DNA of 64,000 nt from Trichobilharzia regenti. Lineage: Eukaryota; Platyhelminthes; Trematoda; Strigeidida; Schistosomatidae. Shown in pieces: positions 31,002-41,832 of the stretch. The stretch is taken from positions 171,863,509 to 171,927,508 of the forward strand of contig OX235262.1 of assembly GCA_944472135.2 (NCBI GenBank), given 5' to 3'. A program made the position numbers and the translations under genes. The notes under the pieces are model-generated. The model made no database searches. It saw nothing but the letters and a program-made list of their open reading frames with translations, and was not told the DNA's origin. Within the stretch, counting starts at the first letter, position 1, and each line of letters begins with the position of its first letter.

Positions 31002-31985
31002 CTTTTATCTTCGAAGGCAAAATAGGGGTGATTTTGAAGACACATTGTAATTCAGTAGCAGGAAATGCTCTTTTTATCGCATTCATAAGGGCGTTGTGTT
31101 AGTATCTCACTGATGTTATCCTTGAATTTAGAAGGCTGAGGCTTTTTTTGGAACTGTTGGTACCTAGTGCTGCCTTGATTTTAGATTCATATTCTTATCA
31201 ATGAACTTCTACAGATAACCACTTTCACCCAGCAACCGTTTAATAATATTAAGTTCCTCATCAAGACAATCATCTGAACAGATTCTTCTTGCCCTGTGGA
31301 CTAAGCGCTTTATTAAATTGCGTTTGTAGTTAAAAGGCAAGAAGCTGAAAGAATCAGTATACTGAGTAGTTGATGTAAGTTTTTTATGTACACTTCTTCT
31401 TCTATGTACCGTCCTCTTTTCTAATTATAAGGGCATCTAGAAATGAAATACTGGAGTCTCTTTCTTTCTCGATAGTAAAATTTATTGAAAGGATGCACAT
31501 CGTTAAATTTCTCAATTAGGATGTTCTTTGCTTCATCCTCATTTTATTCATAATCAAAAATGTATCTATCATCCATGTAGCAACAGTAGAATTAAAATTT
31601 ATCAATTACATCTTTCAAAGGCCCATTTTCTAGTTTGGAAAGGAAAATGTCGGCTAGAATGGGTCCAAATGGTGACCCCCTTGCCACACCATCGATTTGT
31701 GCATTTCAAGGGAAGCTCTTGTACAAAAGGTATAGGAACGCCGACTAAATATCAGATAAATTAAGGGAAGTGACAGAGAATTTATGAATTTATACGTTCC
31801 ACGAAAGAACAGGATAGCAACGGCGCCTAAGTAGGCACAGTTCCGGATGATTTTAACAAACTGCAATGATCTCTGTTGTTTGAAGTGCAAAAGCATCTTG
31901 AAAAAGTAACGCAGAGAAGCAGTACAAAAGTCTATAACTGACAGAACATCTAAACGTACAAAAGCTAATGGTAAGGTGGTAAAGT
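31002..31985 (-). mobile_element. PLE group 3, upstream half (linker and reverse transcriptase) of the element split by Gypsy
   Basis: Minus strand near 31700-31560 reads, across frameshifts, DGVA, GSP, GPILADIF and YMDDRYIF, the PLE RT block with a YMDD box. Toward 31002 come the linker sequences that lead into the endonuclease at 26455. All frames are broken, so this copy was probably dead when the Gypsy element inserted. Confidence 0.7.
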
Positions 31986-31989
31986 GTTT

Positions 31990-32340
31990 CAGAAAAATTC
32001 ATTGTTAGTAATAAATAATAATAGCAGTGGTAGTAATAAAAATAAGTGTGAAATAATATTAATAAATTAAGCCAGTAAAAACATTAAAAAATTATGCTGA
32101 GAATGTTACTATGGCTACGGTAAATGTGTGGGTGTTTCTAATAAAATAAGAGTGATAATTAAGATTAATAATAATAAATTTACACAAGAAAATGAAGCAG
32201 AATTATGGTAAGAACGTTACTTTGGCCGCGGTAGGGCAAGTGAATGTACTTAGTACTTATCAACGCAAAGGTCCACTTTCAGATCCCAAATAGTCAATAA
32301 TTCAGTTGTCTTTATATGGTGTGCTCCAAATGCTTTCGTG
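31990..32340 (-). mobile_element. PLE fragment (3' part), split by SINE-A
   Basis: Matches 34.92-35.02 kb ('ggtagggc(a/g)agtgaatgta', 'ccaaatagtca'). Resumes at 32547 after the SINE. AAT-rich, no open frame. Confidence 0.55.
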
Positions 32341-32546
32341 TGCGGCGGTGGCACAGCGATTAGGACGATCGCCGGCCTCCGCACTCCTTTACCTCGCTAA
32401 GCCAGTATTAAGGCTGGTAAAGAGGAAAGGTTGGGCATGAGGCTGGCTAGCAAACCCCTCCTGTAAAAATGAAAACTGCTACAAAAACTTCAAACCAATA
32501 GCATGAAGCCCTGTGTTCCACTGGGAATGTAAAGAAATAAATAAAA
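32341..32546 (+). mobile_element. SINE-A copy inserted in a PLE
   Basis: The head has A box TGGCACAGCG, but the B-box region is deleted ('gccggcctccgcactcctt'). The body 'cctttacctcgctaagccag' and tail 'gaagccctgtgttccactgg' are intact, with an (AAAT)-type end. Confidence 0.8.
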
Positions 32547-32965
32547 GTCTTTTAATGCGAAAATGAAGGACTCTTCGAAGTAGTCAAGTGGGTGTGCCGG
32601 ATGTTGAGTAGTGACAAGGTTTTCGAAAACAGAACCAGTAGTATTTTTTCTTCTCCACTGGTTAGCCAGTCTAGACAGTATTCCAGAATACGCCTATGGA
32701 TTTCACACACATATTCTGTTCCACAGCAACAATTAAAGAGATAGATGCGTATTCAGGTGACAGAAAGAGGTATTTTTTTATTAATCTACGATTAGATTAA
32801 CAGTCCTCTGTAGAATGTGTTTCTTAGGGTGACTGCTTGAAATGTCTTCTTCAGATATTTGGAAAGGTGTTGCCTGAGAAGACGCTTGCATCACATGTTA
32901 TAAATTACAGGTAACAGTAGCGAGAAGAAGTAGTGCTTCTTCGATGAAAATGGATTACTACTACT
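32547..32965 (-). mobile_element. PLE endonuclease fragment upstream of the SINE
   Basis: Minus strand reads CCCGTEYVCEIHRR (a GIY-YIG core with Ile-Gly lost), then LDWLTSGEE and onwards in broken frames. Comparable with 34.93-35.27 kb. Confidence 0.55.
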
Positions 32966-33177
32966 TGTCTGGATAAAAAAAATTTATTCTCACGTCATAC
33001 ACAATATGTGTATGTATACAAAAGTTTTAAAATAGATAACTTTTCAAAGTTTTGATTACTATCCGACATTTTGATAGTTTATGCGTCTACATATTCTCTG
33101 TAGCTCCGAATAAGGAGTTTGTTCAGCACACTCCTATCACAACGTAAATAACCTTGCGTTTTGAGAAAAACACGTAA

Positions 33178-33223
33178 ACAGCATAGAAAATTTTCTTTTC
33201 GACGATTCATTTTCATAAGCTGT
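33178..33223 (-). ncRNA. Hammerhead-like PLE end (group 5 type)
   Basis: Stem I ACAGC/GCTGT, core TTATGA (first C and G5 altered), GAAA box, perfect stem III AGAAAATTTTCT. Degenerate. Confidence 0.45.
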
Positions 33224-33344
33224 ACAATAATTCTAATTATATTTAACAAGGAAATCATAAAACCAATCAGATACTGGCAAAATTCGTCCTCAAAAAATGT
33301 ACTGCGTAATGTGAGGTGTAACCTAGGAGGAGTGACTCATTTTT

Positions 33345-34655
33345 ATTATTATTATTATATGATTTTTCCCTTGAGTTCCTAGTGGAACAGACAGCTTCAG
33401 TTGCACGTCTCTACTTGCTTCTGTCTTCCTTCTGCTGTACGTTTCCCCTGCATCCATCTTAGTCCATACTGTTGCAACTCCTCTTCACACAATCTCCTCC
33501 ATGTCACCCACCCTTGCACTGACGTCCCACTCGCCGCGTGCTTCCCTTTCGGCCTGGTTCCACTCGAGCAATGGCCTGAAGCGCACGCGATGTCACCAAG
33601 CGGCGGCCTCCTCAGCGAGTCAGTGTTCAATCCATCCATCTCCACTTTCTCCTGCATATTTGTTGGTTGGCGATTGCTTCTTGTTTTGTTTTGTTTCTTT
33701 CCATAGTTTCTTGTTGGTGATTCTTTCCGGCCTGGCCCGGCCATCTGATCTGATCTTCAGTGTAGAGCCAGCGAAGACAGTTGTTGGTTGATAAAGGTCT
33801 GCAACAGGCTGTTGCAAATATTCTTTGTGACCGCCCGTCAAGTTTCTGATCCGATCCGTATAGAAGAACTGACTGACTTGACCTTGTTTGTATTGAAAAT
33901 CCGACTGAATTTTATTGTTGATGCTGGCTGAGTGACGAATATCTCCAGATTGGTTGTTTCAGGTTGATGAATGTATGTGTTTCTCGCTTGGCTTCCCGAT
34001 TCTCGCTCGATTTGACATCCTCGTCCGTTCCGACAGCCTGTAGTTGAGACAATGCTCCCTAGCTAGATAAGTGAATGAAGTGACTAACCCCTTTCAAATC
34101 CCTCCCGTTGATGGTGATTGGCGCTAGATATTGCTGCTGTTGTTGTTGTTGGCTGGTTGGTTATTTTCATAATCTCCACCTTGTCTATGTTCACCTGGGT
34201 TCCTGTCTTTGCTGACTGCTTCTTCGACCAGTTTGTCGGTTTTCGCTTGTGAGTCTTCGATTTTGTATGACATCAAGCATAAATCATTCACGTGGGAAAT
34301 CCAGGTCTTCTAGGATTTTTACGTCGGTCCAGGATATCCCTGTCCCTTTTCTCGTTTCCCACTGTCCTACGCATAATCCAGTCTACCATAACAAGAAATA
34401 TCATTGGTGATAATAGGCACCCTTGTCTAACTCCTGTATTTACTCCAAACGCCTCGCTGAGTTTTCCGTTGTGGATGACTTGACATGTGCCGTTGTCGTA
34501 CAGGTGTTGAATAAGGCTGATGAATATTTTGGGCACAGTACGCCATAGTACTCGAGTAGTTTCCAAATTACTTCGCGGTCAACGCTGTCTGCCGAAGGCC
34601 TTCTCAAAGTCTCTAAAGTAGAGGTTCAGGTTTGATTGCCATTCCATGCAGGGTG
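33345..34655 (-). mobile_element. RTE LINE 3' portion, microduplication-bearing copy
   Basis: 3' end at 33345-33400 with AAT tail; coding blocks upstream, including GVNTGVRQGCLLSPMIFLVM (frame 34288-34566). Compared with the 20.3-kb element it carries many 3-5 bp tandem duplications (for example ctgatctgatctt, ctagctag, actgactgac, gctggctg), most also found at 53.3-54.3 kb. These shift the frame repeatedly. 5'-truncated. Confidence 0.85.
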
Positions 34656-34659
34656 AAGG

Positions 34660-35295
34660 GGTGACTAACTGGAAGTTAGAAAAGAAGCAGAAACTGGTAT
34701 GACGTATTAAGTGTGAGAAAATTACTAATCGGTATGATTGTGTAGAGATGACAGGAACTAGTGGAAAGACGATAAATTGTTTTCTTATAAAATCTGTTTA
34801 AAAACACAATATTCATAATAAACAATAATAGAGTGATAATAAAATATGGATGATAGGAATAATAATGATAATAAAATAATAACAATAATATTAAACTTAC
34901 ACAATAAAAACAAGCAAAATAATAGTAAGAAAGTTACTCTGGCCACGGTAGGGCGAGTGAATGTATGCCATGCTTTCGAATGCATAGGTTCGGTTTCAGA
35001 TTCCAAATAGTCAAAGATTCACTTAGGTACAGATAGTGTATTCGAAGTCCCTTTGTACGATATTGAGACACTCTGCGTAGCACTGTAAAGCATTCATGTT
35101 GGGGTGCTCGATGTCCATAGTTGACAAAGTGTTCGAGGATTGAGCTGCTACTATATTCTTCTTTCCTCTTGTGGCTAACCAAGGTGGACAGTGTTGCAGA
35201 ATACGTTTGTGGACTTGTGGTCACGTACGGCTATCATGCTTTGCTCCACACGAGTAAGTAAGCTGATAAATACACACTGAGCTGGTTGATTTTGG
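34660..35295 (-). mobile_element. PLE copy: endonuclease C-terminal block
   Basis: The frame 34934-35224 (96 residues, minus) carries the region after the GIY-YIG core (STLVSHKRKEEYSSSSILEH then LNIVQR-type blocks). The core itself, just upstream, reads CGAKHDSRT in broken frame. Confidence 0.6.
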
Positions 35296-35400
35296 CCCTC
35301 AATATCGTAAAAATGGAAGCCGAATACGCCATCTGTACATTGCTGAATCTAAAAATAGATGAATTAAATGAAATCTGAACAAAGCAAGAACTACAGTTTT

Positions 35401-35452
35401 AGCAGAATAAAATGGTACCATCTTTTATTTCGTTGCCTTCTCGTCAGCTGCT
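35401..35452 (-). ncRNA. Hammerhead ribozyme candidate, PLE group 1, left inverted copy
   Basis: Minus strand: stem I AGCAG, core CUGACGA (fits CUGANGA), a weak stem II loop GAAGGCAAC, box GAAA, six-pair stem III (AUAAAA/UUUUAU), cleavage after AUU, then CUGCU closing stem I with five perfect pairs. All invariant core bases are present. The weak stem II is the only doubt. Confidence 0.65.
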
Positions 35453-35489
35453 TACATGGCCAGTCTACCTTCAGCTTGATTATAAAGGT

Positions 35490-35947
35490 GAAAACATTGC
35501 AGTAATGATCAACAGAAGGCTGAGTACATCACTAGCCAGAGCCTATCCTGCAGCTAAGCTCGTTCTCGTCTATCGAACAACTTGCTCTTTGGTGCAATCC
35601 AAAATCGATAGATATCCTTCTCATGTTAACTCCAAATGTGTATACAAATTTACATGTATTTGCGGGAGAAGTTACATTGGAAGGACAGAAAGAAGGGCAT
35701 ATCTACGATTTCTGAACATGTACCAAAAAGCCTATGTCTAAAAGGGACAAATGCTTTAAACAATGCCATCGGCAGGCATCTTTTTGACACAGGTGATGAG
35801 GTGGACGTCGAAAAGTCCTTCAAAATTATCAATAAGCAAAATAGCTCAATTCTCCTTAAGTTTGCTGAAGCCATTTCCATCAAGCGCCTGAAACCTGATT
35901 TATACGTCCAGAAAGAAGCGGTTATCAGTCTTTCTTTGCCCTGGTAA
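35490..35947 (+). pseudogene. PLE group 1 GIY-YIG endonuclease, one frameshift
   Basis: The linker with MINRRLSTSLARAY and the core CVYKFTCICGRSYIGRTERR lie in one frame (35412-35741). The C-terminal block (NALNNAIGRHLFDTGDEVDV, then the KRLKPDLYVQKEA ending) is in another (35636-35947), shifted near 35710-35716. Zinc-type Cys, YIG and catalytic Arg are all present. In Penelope-like elements this domain nicks DNA for target-primed reverse transcription. Confidence 0.75.
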
Positions 35948-36167
35948 CTGGATATTTTTATCTCTCTTTCCTCCGAATGTGAAATGCTAAAGTTTCCATT
36001 GTGTTTGATTATTATTGTTCGGAATAGTGGTTAATATTGCATATTTATGTATGTATATATTTTAGTGTATGAGTATATTGATCGATCGATTTTTGTTTAA
36101 ACTTAACTCTGTGCAAGTATGTTAAAATTGTTGTTGTAGATATATTTAATAATGTCTTTGCCATGTA

Positions 36168-36219
36168 AGCAGCTGAAGAGAAGGCAACGAAATAAAAGAT
36201 GGTACCATTTTATTCTGCT
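36168..36219 (+). ncRNA. Hammerhead ribozyme candidate, PLE group 1, right copy
   Basis: Stem I AGCAG/CUGCU, core CUGAAGA, loop GAAGGCAAC, GAAA, stem III AUAAAA/UUUUAU, cleavage after AUU. Same 52-bp layout as the left copy, with N7 changed from C to A, which is allowed. Confidence 0.65.
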
Positions 36220-36252
36220 AAAACTTTAGTTCTTCTTGCTTTGTTCAAATTC

Positions 36253-36861
36253 ATTAAGGGGAATAAATGTATGAAATTAAATGAAATCATTGAAGTCTCA
36301 ACATTCAGTCGTCTGTTAGCCTTATTCTTAAAGCTGAGTTAAGAGGTATAATTTCATTAATAGGCAGGTGTTTTTTTGACCTAAGGATAGAACTTAAACA
36401 CTGTAGAAGAGTCTAATTTTATGATGGAATAATTTTATCTCATGTAACACAGTGGTGGTATGGTAAGATCCAGTAATTAATGTCAGCTTCTACAAAGACA
36501 ACATTATCTTTCAAAAGTGTTTCCCTGTCCCACCTTATTTTGTGCCTGGGTGTTGCTGTTCTCATCGCAATAGCTGAGCTGCTTTAAATTTCTCAATTTG
36601 TCACTTAAATAAGCTGTTATATTCTGATCACCTAATAAACTGCTTTAGGCTCCTTTAGTATATGTACTTCATTTTATCCTCATACCATCATATTTTGATA
36701 GAGAGTCGGAAAGTTTGTCTGAGTGGATTTATTAAATCCTTGGGTGAGTAGTGTAGATGAACTCTTCATATTTTTACCTTAGATTCCATAAACACTTAAC
36801 AGTGACTGCTTCTACTGGTGCAAAGTGAGGTGACCTCAAATCTAACTATATAATGTAATTT
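36253..36861. other. Unassigned stretch
   Basis: No gene or repeat recognised. Confidence 0.4.
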
Positions 36862-37330
36862 TATTATTCACTTTGGGTTCCGAGGGGAACATAGGGCGTC
36901 AACAACACATCTACACTTTCTTCTAGTTTCTACCAACCTTTTCAGCTCTGTCCACGATCGGTTACAATCACTCGTTTCCTCCTCCCCAAGCGATCTCTTC
37001 CATGTTACCCTCACCCTGATGACTCACTTGTCGCTCGCTTCCCATTGAGATTCCACTCGAGGATGGCCTGCATCGTGCACGAAGTCAGTCGATGGTCTCC
37101 TCAGCGTAAGCCCAATCCATCCTTCTCCATCTTCTCCAACATATTTGTTGAGTAATCAGCTCTCGCCTGTTGGTTTGTTCTCGGCCAGCCAGCCAGAGTT
37201 TCTTATTGCTAATTCTTTCTGGCCGGCCGGCCGGTTGGCTATTTGATCTTCAGTATGGAGATGGCCAGAGAAGGTGGCAGATGTTGATAAAAGCCTTCAA
37301 CCTGTTGAAAGTAATTTTCTTGTAGCTGTG
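36862..37330 (-). mobile_element. RTE LINE 3' fragment
   Basis: 3' end 'ttgggttccgaggggaacat' at 36877, then degraded C-terminal coding sequence with extra short duplications (ccagccagccag, ggccggccggccgg). No open frame. Confidence 0.75.
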
Positions 37331-38399
37331 ATAGCTTATTGAATGACAAATTACAGCGAATTAATTAAATTCAGCTAGACATTTTATGAATTTGCGAGTT
37401 ATGAGTTACTTAAAAACACATTTCAATCCAAATTTCCCTAGTTCCAAGGAAAAATGTTAAGTACTTGAAACTAATCTGAAAGAAGTTTCTCAATCAACTG
37501 ACTGTTCATGAATAAATCGCCAGATAATAACCAGTGTGACTGTTTTTTTCTTGCTAAGAAACATGGAAGACATGTTCAGGACTTCCTTTAGACTCCTAAC
37601 ATCTAACACCTAAAAGCAACATCACAGTGAATAGAACTGTGTAGCCAAGCAAACGCACTGCATGTCTGATCGACAGATGCTAACTGGTACACTTCAGGCA
37701 TCAGAAGTTTCAAAAGCATTGGTATTGTTCTCACATAATGACGTTGTAAACCACACCCCCAACCTTTTCTCTTGTTCAGGCTGACTACCAGACAAGTGAG
37801 GCTTAAGAGTTATTCGTCTGGTAGTTGAAAATGAATCACGTGCGTGTCAGGCAAGGTTTGGCGGTAGGATGCTTTCCAAATAAACAACCCCATGACATAA
37901 CTTACCGAAAGATGTTAACTAATACAGTAACTATTAGATGGCTTTACTGATTCTTATTTGCGACCATTTTTTCTCTTATCCTAATGAATAACTTATTAGC
38001 GAAGTCAAAAGTACATTTAGGTTGAAATAATGGGAGATTTGAACAGTGCGGTAGAATCCAAATTCATGCTAGGCGTGATAAGACACAATATACTATACTA
38101 AGATACAATATATTATGATTTAAGTTAATTCGATTAATATGTTTCACTGTAGAATATATATTCAGATTCATGATCAAGTCGGCTTGTACACACCATAAGC
38201 TTGAAATAAATTGTCATTTATTTTAACATTAAACTACACAAATCTAATTCTAACCTCCAATTAAAACGTAACTTTCACACTTTTAAGTCAATGAAATATA
38301 CGCTATACGCAATTTAATCCTAGTCATACCTAAAACAAACCAAATCTTTAAAGAATAACTCTTGATAATCAATCGGATGTTAGCTAGTGAGTGATTGGC
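37331..38399. other. Unassigned AT-rich stretch
   Basis: Nothing recognised; no frame above 60 residues. Confidence 0.45.
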
Positions 38400-38715
38400 T
38401 TCAAGATGAAGTTGACTGAAACGCTTTCTAGCGAGAAGCCATGATAATTGCGGTCCTTCATGTTGAGCTGGCTGGCGATAGCGCTAAGATCAAAAATTGC
38501 TAGAAGTTGAAATTCAGTGGCTGTTGAACCGGGTCCCAATGGCTGAAGTGTTCAAGAGATTTACTTGTAGCTGGGAGGTCCTGAGTTCGTGACTGATGGA
38601 TATGTACTGCCAGTGGGCACCAGGCACTAGGAGAAAAGGGCTGTCAAATGCCTCTTGTTGGTTTTTAATGGTTCCCTATCCGACATCAATCCATGGTCAA
38701 ACTTAAAACAATTTA
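38400..38715 (+). repeat. S1 repeat, strongly diverged
   Basis: The leader ('attcagtggctgttgaaccg'), a degraded tRNA-like head and the end 'tggttccctatccgacatc' identify S1. The hammerhead core is deleted to 'ggcactaggagaaaagggctg'. Confidence 0.5.
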
Positions 38716-38957
38716 TTTCACCTAAATATGTTCTGAAGGAGAAATAAACTCCAATCTATTGGCGTATAACAGACAAGTAACGTTTCCGGTACTGAAATAG
38801 ATTTCAGCAGCTGTACTAGTACTAGCACTTTAAAGCGTTTATCCACCATATACTTTCAAGGTGTGAATGATTTCAGCCAAGAAATTCCTGAAAAAAATTA
38901 TGAATAAAAGTCTCACCGGCTTTCTGCATTTCTATTTTCTTAATTTTGAGTTAATAT

Positions 38958-39195
38958 TCCGTCAGTAGTTCAGTGACAGAATGCTTACCAACCACGCCTC
39001 ATGTGGTCCGGGATTAAATTCCTAGCAAATGTACTCCTAAAGGTCACCTAGCCCAGTAGTAAGCCAAGTAAAGAAGGATGGTTAAGCGTGAGACCGTCAC
39101 CCTTACCTCTTAAGAAACAACACCACTGCTCCTAAAAGTTATAAGCTTTGGGTTTGACATAATCATTCTCATTTTGAGAGTAGAAATGAAATCTT
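38958..39195 (+). mobile_element. SINE-A copy, diverged
   Basis: tRNA-Gly-like head 'gtcagtagttcagtgacaga' followed by 'atgct', with a poor B box; a body with 'gtaagccaagtaaagaagga'. The tail no longer matches well. Confidence 0.65.
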
Positions 39196-39234
39196 TGACT
39201 GATTGGATAGAAATATCTGGCCTCTACTGACATG

Positions 39235-39480
39235 TCAGTTCCTAGTATGGATGCTTCCACGATGTTTGAGGAGTAACTTGAAGCAGCTGGATGGGTAGTG
39301 ACCAGAAGTGGAATCCAGAATGTGCGTTTCGACGCATTCGCGAGTCGCCAACTGGGTATATCCGCATTCCTCAGCTGGTGATCATGCTCCTACAGAGGCT
39401 TGAACCCAGTACCCATAGTTTCAAACGCCAAGGCATTGTCCACTAAACCATTTGGTTACATGAGTCACAGCTTGTGTAAC
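39235..39480 (-). repeat. S3 repeat: tRNA-like head plus hammerhead-like segment
   Basis: Minus strand: A-box-like TTTAGTGGACAATG, B-box-like GGGTTCAAGCC, then a hammerhead-like region (39315-39378). The block CTGGATTCCACT after the cleavage position matches what I recall of Sm-alpha hammerheads. The end resembles 10240-10330. Confidence 0.55.
39315..39378 (-). ncRNA. Hammerhead-like ribozyme in S3
   Basis: CCAG, core CTGAGGA (fits CUGANGA), a long stem II insertion, GTC-GAAAC, short stem III, ATT, then CTGG closing a four-pair stem I. Confidence 0.45.
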
Positions 39481-39744
39481 GGGCATCAGTTATTATTTTT
39501 TTCCAAGTTAATGTTGACTTTTCATTCATCAAATCACTTCAAGTCAAATACTACTCAGACATCGTCGAAACGTCTGTATTAAGAGACGAGATGTTAACAG
39601 ACTTCGAACACTTTGGTCCAATACATTTGGTTCCGTTGATAAGTTTCTATAAGGGAAGAAAGATCAGATTTGCGGTGTAAAATGATATCATAATTCTATT
39701 TCACAAGTTATCATCAGTTGAAAACTACCTGAAATTACAATGGT

Positions 39745-39920
39745 TATGAGTTGGTCGTCCAAGGGTGACTTGGAGGAGGTCATGCGAGGAGGAGATGAAA
39801 GCATGTGGACAGACCTGGAGCAGGGTGAAAAAGTTGTCAGAAAACCGAAGGCAATGGAGGTGCGCAGCTGAAGCCCTATGTTCCTCTAGGAACTAAAGGA
39901 TACAATAATAATAATAATAA
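39745..39920 (+). mobile_element. RTE LINE 3' end, about 175 bp
   Basis: 'gatgaaagcatgtggacaga' then 'gccctatgttcctctaggaa' and an (AAT)n tail; matches 14080-14205. Short 5' truncation. Confidence 0.8.
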
Positions 39921-40259
39921 TGAGTACTAACATTTCATACTTCATTGTTTGAAAGGTAATAGAGAAAACTTTATAAGATGAACGCATCCGAAATATAAGT
40001 ATTACAATTTTTAGTTTAATTTACTATCAATTTATATACTATCAAACTATGAAAAAAGGGGCGGGTGAGAGAAAACAGAAAAATCTAATAAACATTGTTA
40101 GCTTGTACGTCAACATGGCAACTCAAGAAGGTTAAAGTTCATCCAGTTGAAAACTTACTCAGTAAGCTGAGCTCACTAGTATGTATGATTAATCAGTGTA
40201 ATGAAAGTAATACGGTTACCAAGGCAGTGAGAAATTGACTACACTCTCTTTCTATGCGC

Positions 40260-41440
40260 ATAAGTTTGATCTGAAATGCTTAATTGCAATTGCTTCGTCA
40301 GATCGCAGTTAATTCGCTGTCTTTTGTATATTTAATATTTTTAAAGATTTGGAAATCTCGAAAAAATGGCCCGTCTCCACATGGTGAGTGTCTGGTAACT
40401 TCACTTTGTAAATATCTGCTTCCTTTTAAGTATAAATTTCTTGGAATATGCTTAGAAAATCGGACAGAAGCCCTAATTTATGTCCTTACTAATGTCCTTC
40501 CAATGTACTTGCTGTCGCAGGAGCACGTAAATTTATCAGCAGGTACTTATTCAGTTTCGAGTGGGTTATTGGGCATGTAGTACTTATCTGCCGAGAAGCA
40601 TCTTTTTATTGTTACTTTCATTCTTTTGTCAATCATTTGTGATACTGCTTCTCATTTGTATGGGAGGCAAATGAACACTTTCTTCTTTTAAACTGTTGAA
40701 TACATAGCTATCTCATTTTTTCTTTGCTTTACTTGAGGATAAATCCTTTTGGATACCCGTTTGAGTTATTTTTACAACAAGGCTTATTTCTTCTTCTACC
40801 TTGTTAGGCGAACATAACTTTTTGGCTCTGTTGTACAGTGTCTTACTAATCCCCGCTGAAAACTTATAGGGCGGAAGCTGTTGTAGTGAAGATATTGTCC
40901 AGTCCAGGTTTCTTTTAGATAGATGGAATTTTTGACCACTCCATCCTTTCTTCATTTTACATTAAGGTCCAGGAAAAGTGAAGTCGTCGTTGTGTCCATA
41001 TTCCATGGTGAATTTAATGTTTGCGTGGATCTCATTAAGGCGGTCAAATAATACAGATGCATGACTCATATCTTTGCAGACAACAAATGTATCATTGAAA
41101 TATCGACGATAGTATGTTGTTTCGTTGGTAGCATCCCTCAGTCACGTCTGTTCGAGATAACCCATGAAGATATCGGCTAGAAGAGGTTCTAGAGGTGAAC
41201 TCATGGCGACTCCAACAATTAGCCGTAGAATTGATTGGTGAATTTAAAGTGGATATCTTTTGTGTAAAGAATTAATAGGCGATCCATCTCTGTTTCCGAT
41301 AATGGCAACAGATCTATTTGTTTACAAATGCTGTCTACTGTTTCCATTACTGGTACATTTGTAAATACGGCAGTCACGTCGTATGATATATCAACATGGT
41401 CGACGTCTTTAGAAAACTTAGAAACAAGTAATAACTGATG
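40260..41440 (-). mobile_element. PLE copy with reverse transcriptase and endonuclease, broken
   Basis: Minus strand from 41420: DISYDVTAVFTNVPVMETVD (RT block with the first catalytic Asp context), then GVAMSSPLEPLLADIFMGYL near 41195, then YYRRYFNDTFVV (YxDD degraded to FNDT) near 41100. A linker frame lies at 40713-40955. The endonuclease core CSCDSKYIGRT is near 40510. Stops occur between blocks. It gives the most complete view of RT order in this window, but an Asp of the catalytic pair is replaced. Confidence 0.75.
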
Positions 41441-41444
41441 CTAG

Positions 41445-41640
41445 TTGCACAAGGGGTGTCTCTTGTGTCTCAGGATGTCTGGCGGATAACAGTTTGGCGT
41501 TTGAAACGATGAGTACTGGGTTCAAGTCTCTGTGGGACTACAGGTATATCCAGATGACCAGGAAATTCTCATCCTACATCCCACTGGCAGTCACCATCCA
41601 CCAAGGAATAAATAATCATATTCACAGAAGGAGTTTAATA
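41445..41640 (+). repeat. S3 repeat, tRNA-like head and body
   Basis: 'acagtttggcgtttgaaacg' and 'gggttcaagtctctgtggg' match the S3 head; adjoins the preceding PLE. Confidence 0.5.
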
Positions 41641-41645
41641 ATAAT

Positions 41646-41830
41646 AATAATTTAATTTATTCCAAAAACAGTGCTTATAATATAGAATGGAATTCTCTGC
41701 ATTTCTCACAGTATTGCATGTGGTTTACTTAAAATATTAGTAAAATTAAAACAAAATTAATCAGAGGGATTTGTCCACGTTTACGATATAAAGTCAAAAA
41801 TATTCGAAGCACGAATTGAGATTATTAAAT
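41646..41830 (-). mobile_element. CR1-like LINE 3' end fragment
   Basis: (AAT)n followed by 'tttattccaaaaacagtgct' and 'atggaattctc' is the 3' end shared with 43.0, 57.6, 62.6 and 63.06 kb. Confidence 0.65.
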
Positions 41831-41832
41831 GT

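Larger units (their letters stand above)
35376..36252 (+). mobile_element. PLE group 1, endonuclease-only, flanked by inverted hammerhead repeats
   Basis: An ~85-bp terminal sequence occurs inverted at the left end (35376-35462) and direct at the right end (about 36161-36252). Between lie the linker and a GIY-YIG endonuclease in two overlapping frames (35412-35741, 35636-35947), a 3' UTR and no reverse transcriptase. The left flank joins the linker directly, so the copy is 877 bp in all. Confidence 0.8.

Noticed and set aside
35401..35452. Palindromic 'ggtaccatt' block as a transcription factor site or DNA-transposon inverted end
   Set aside because: It is the loop and stem III of the hammerhead candidate and occurs with the PLE endonuclease each time.
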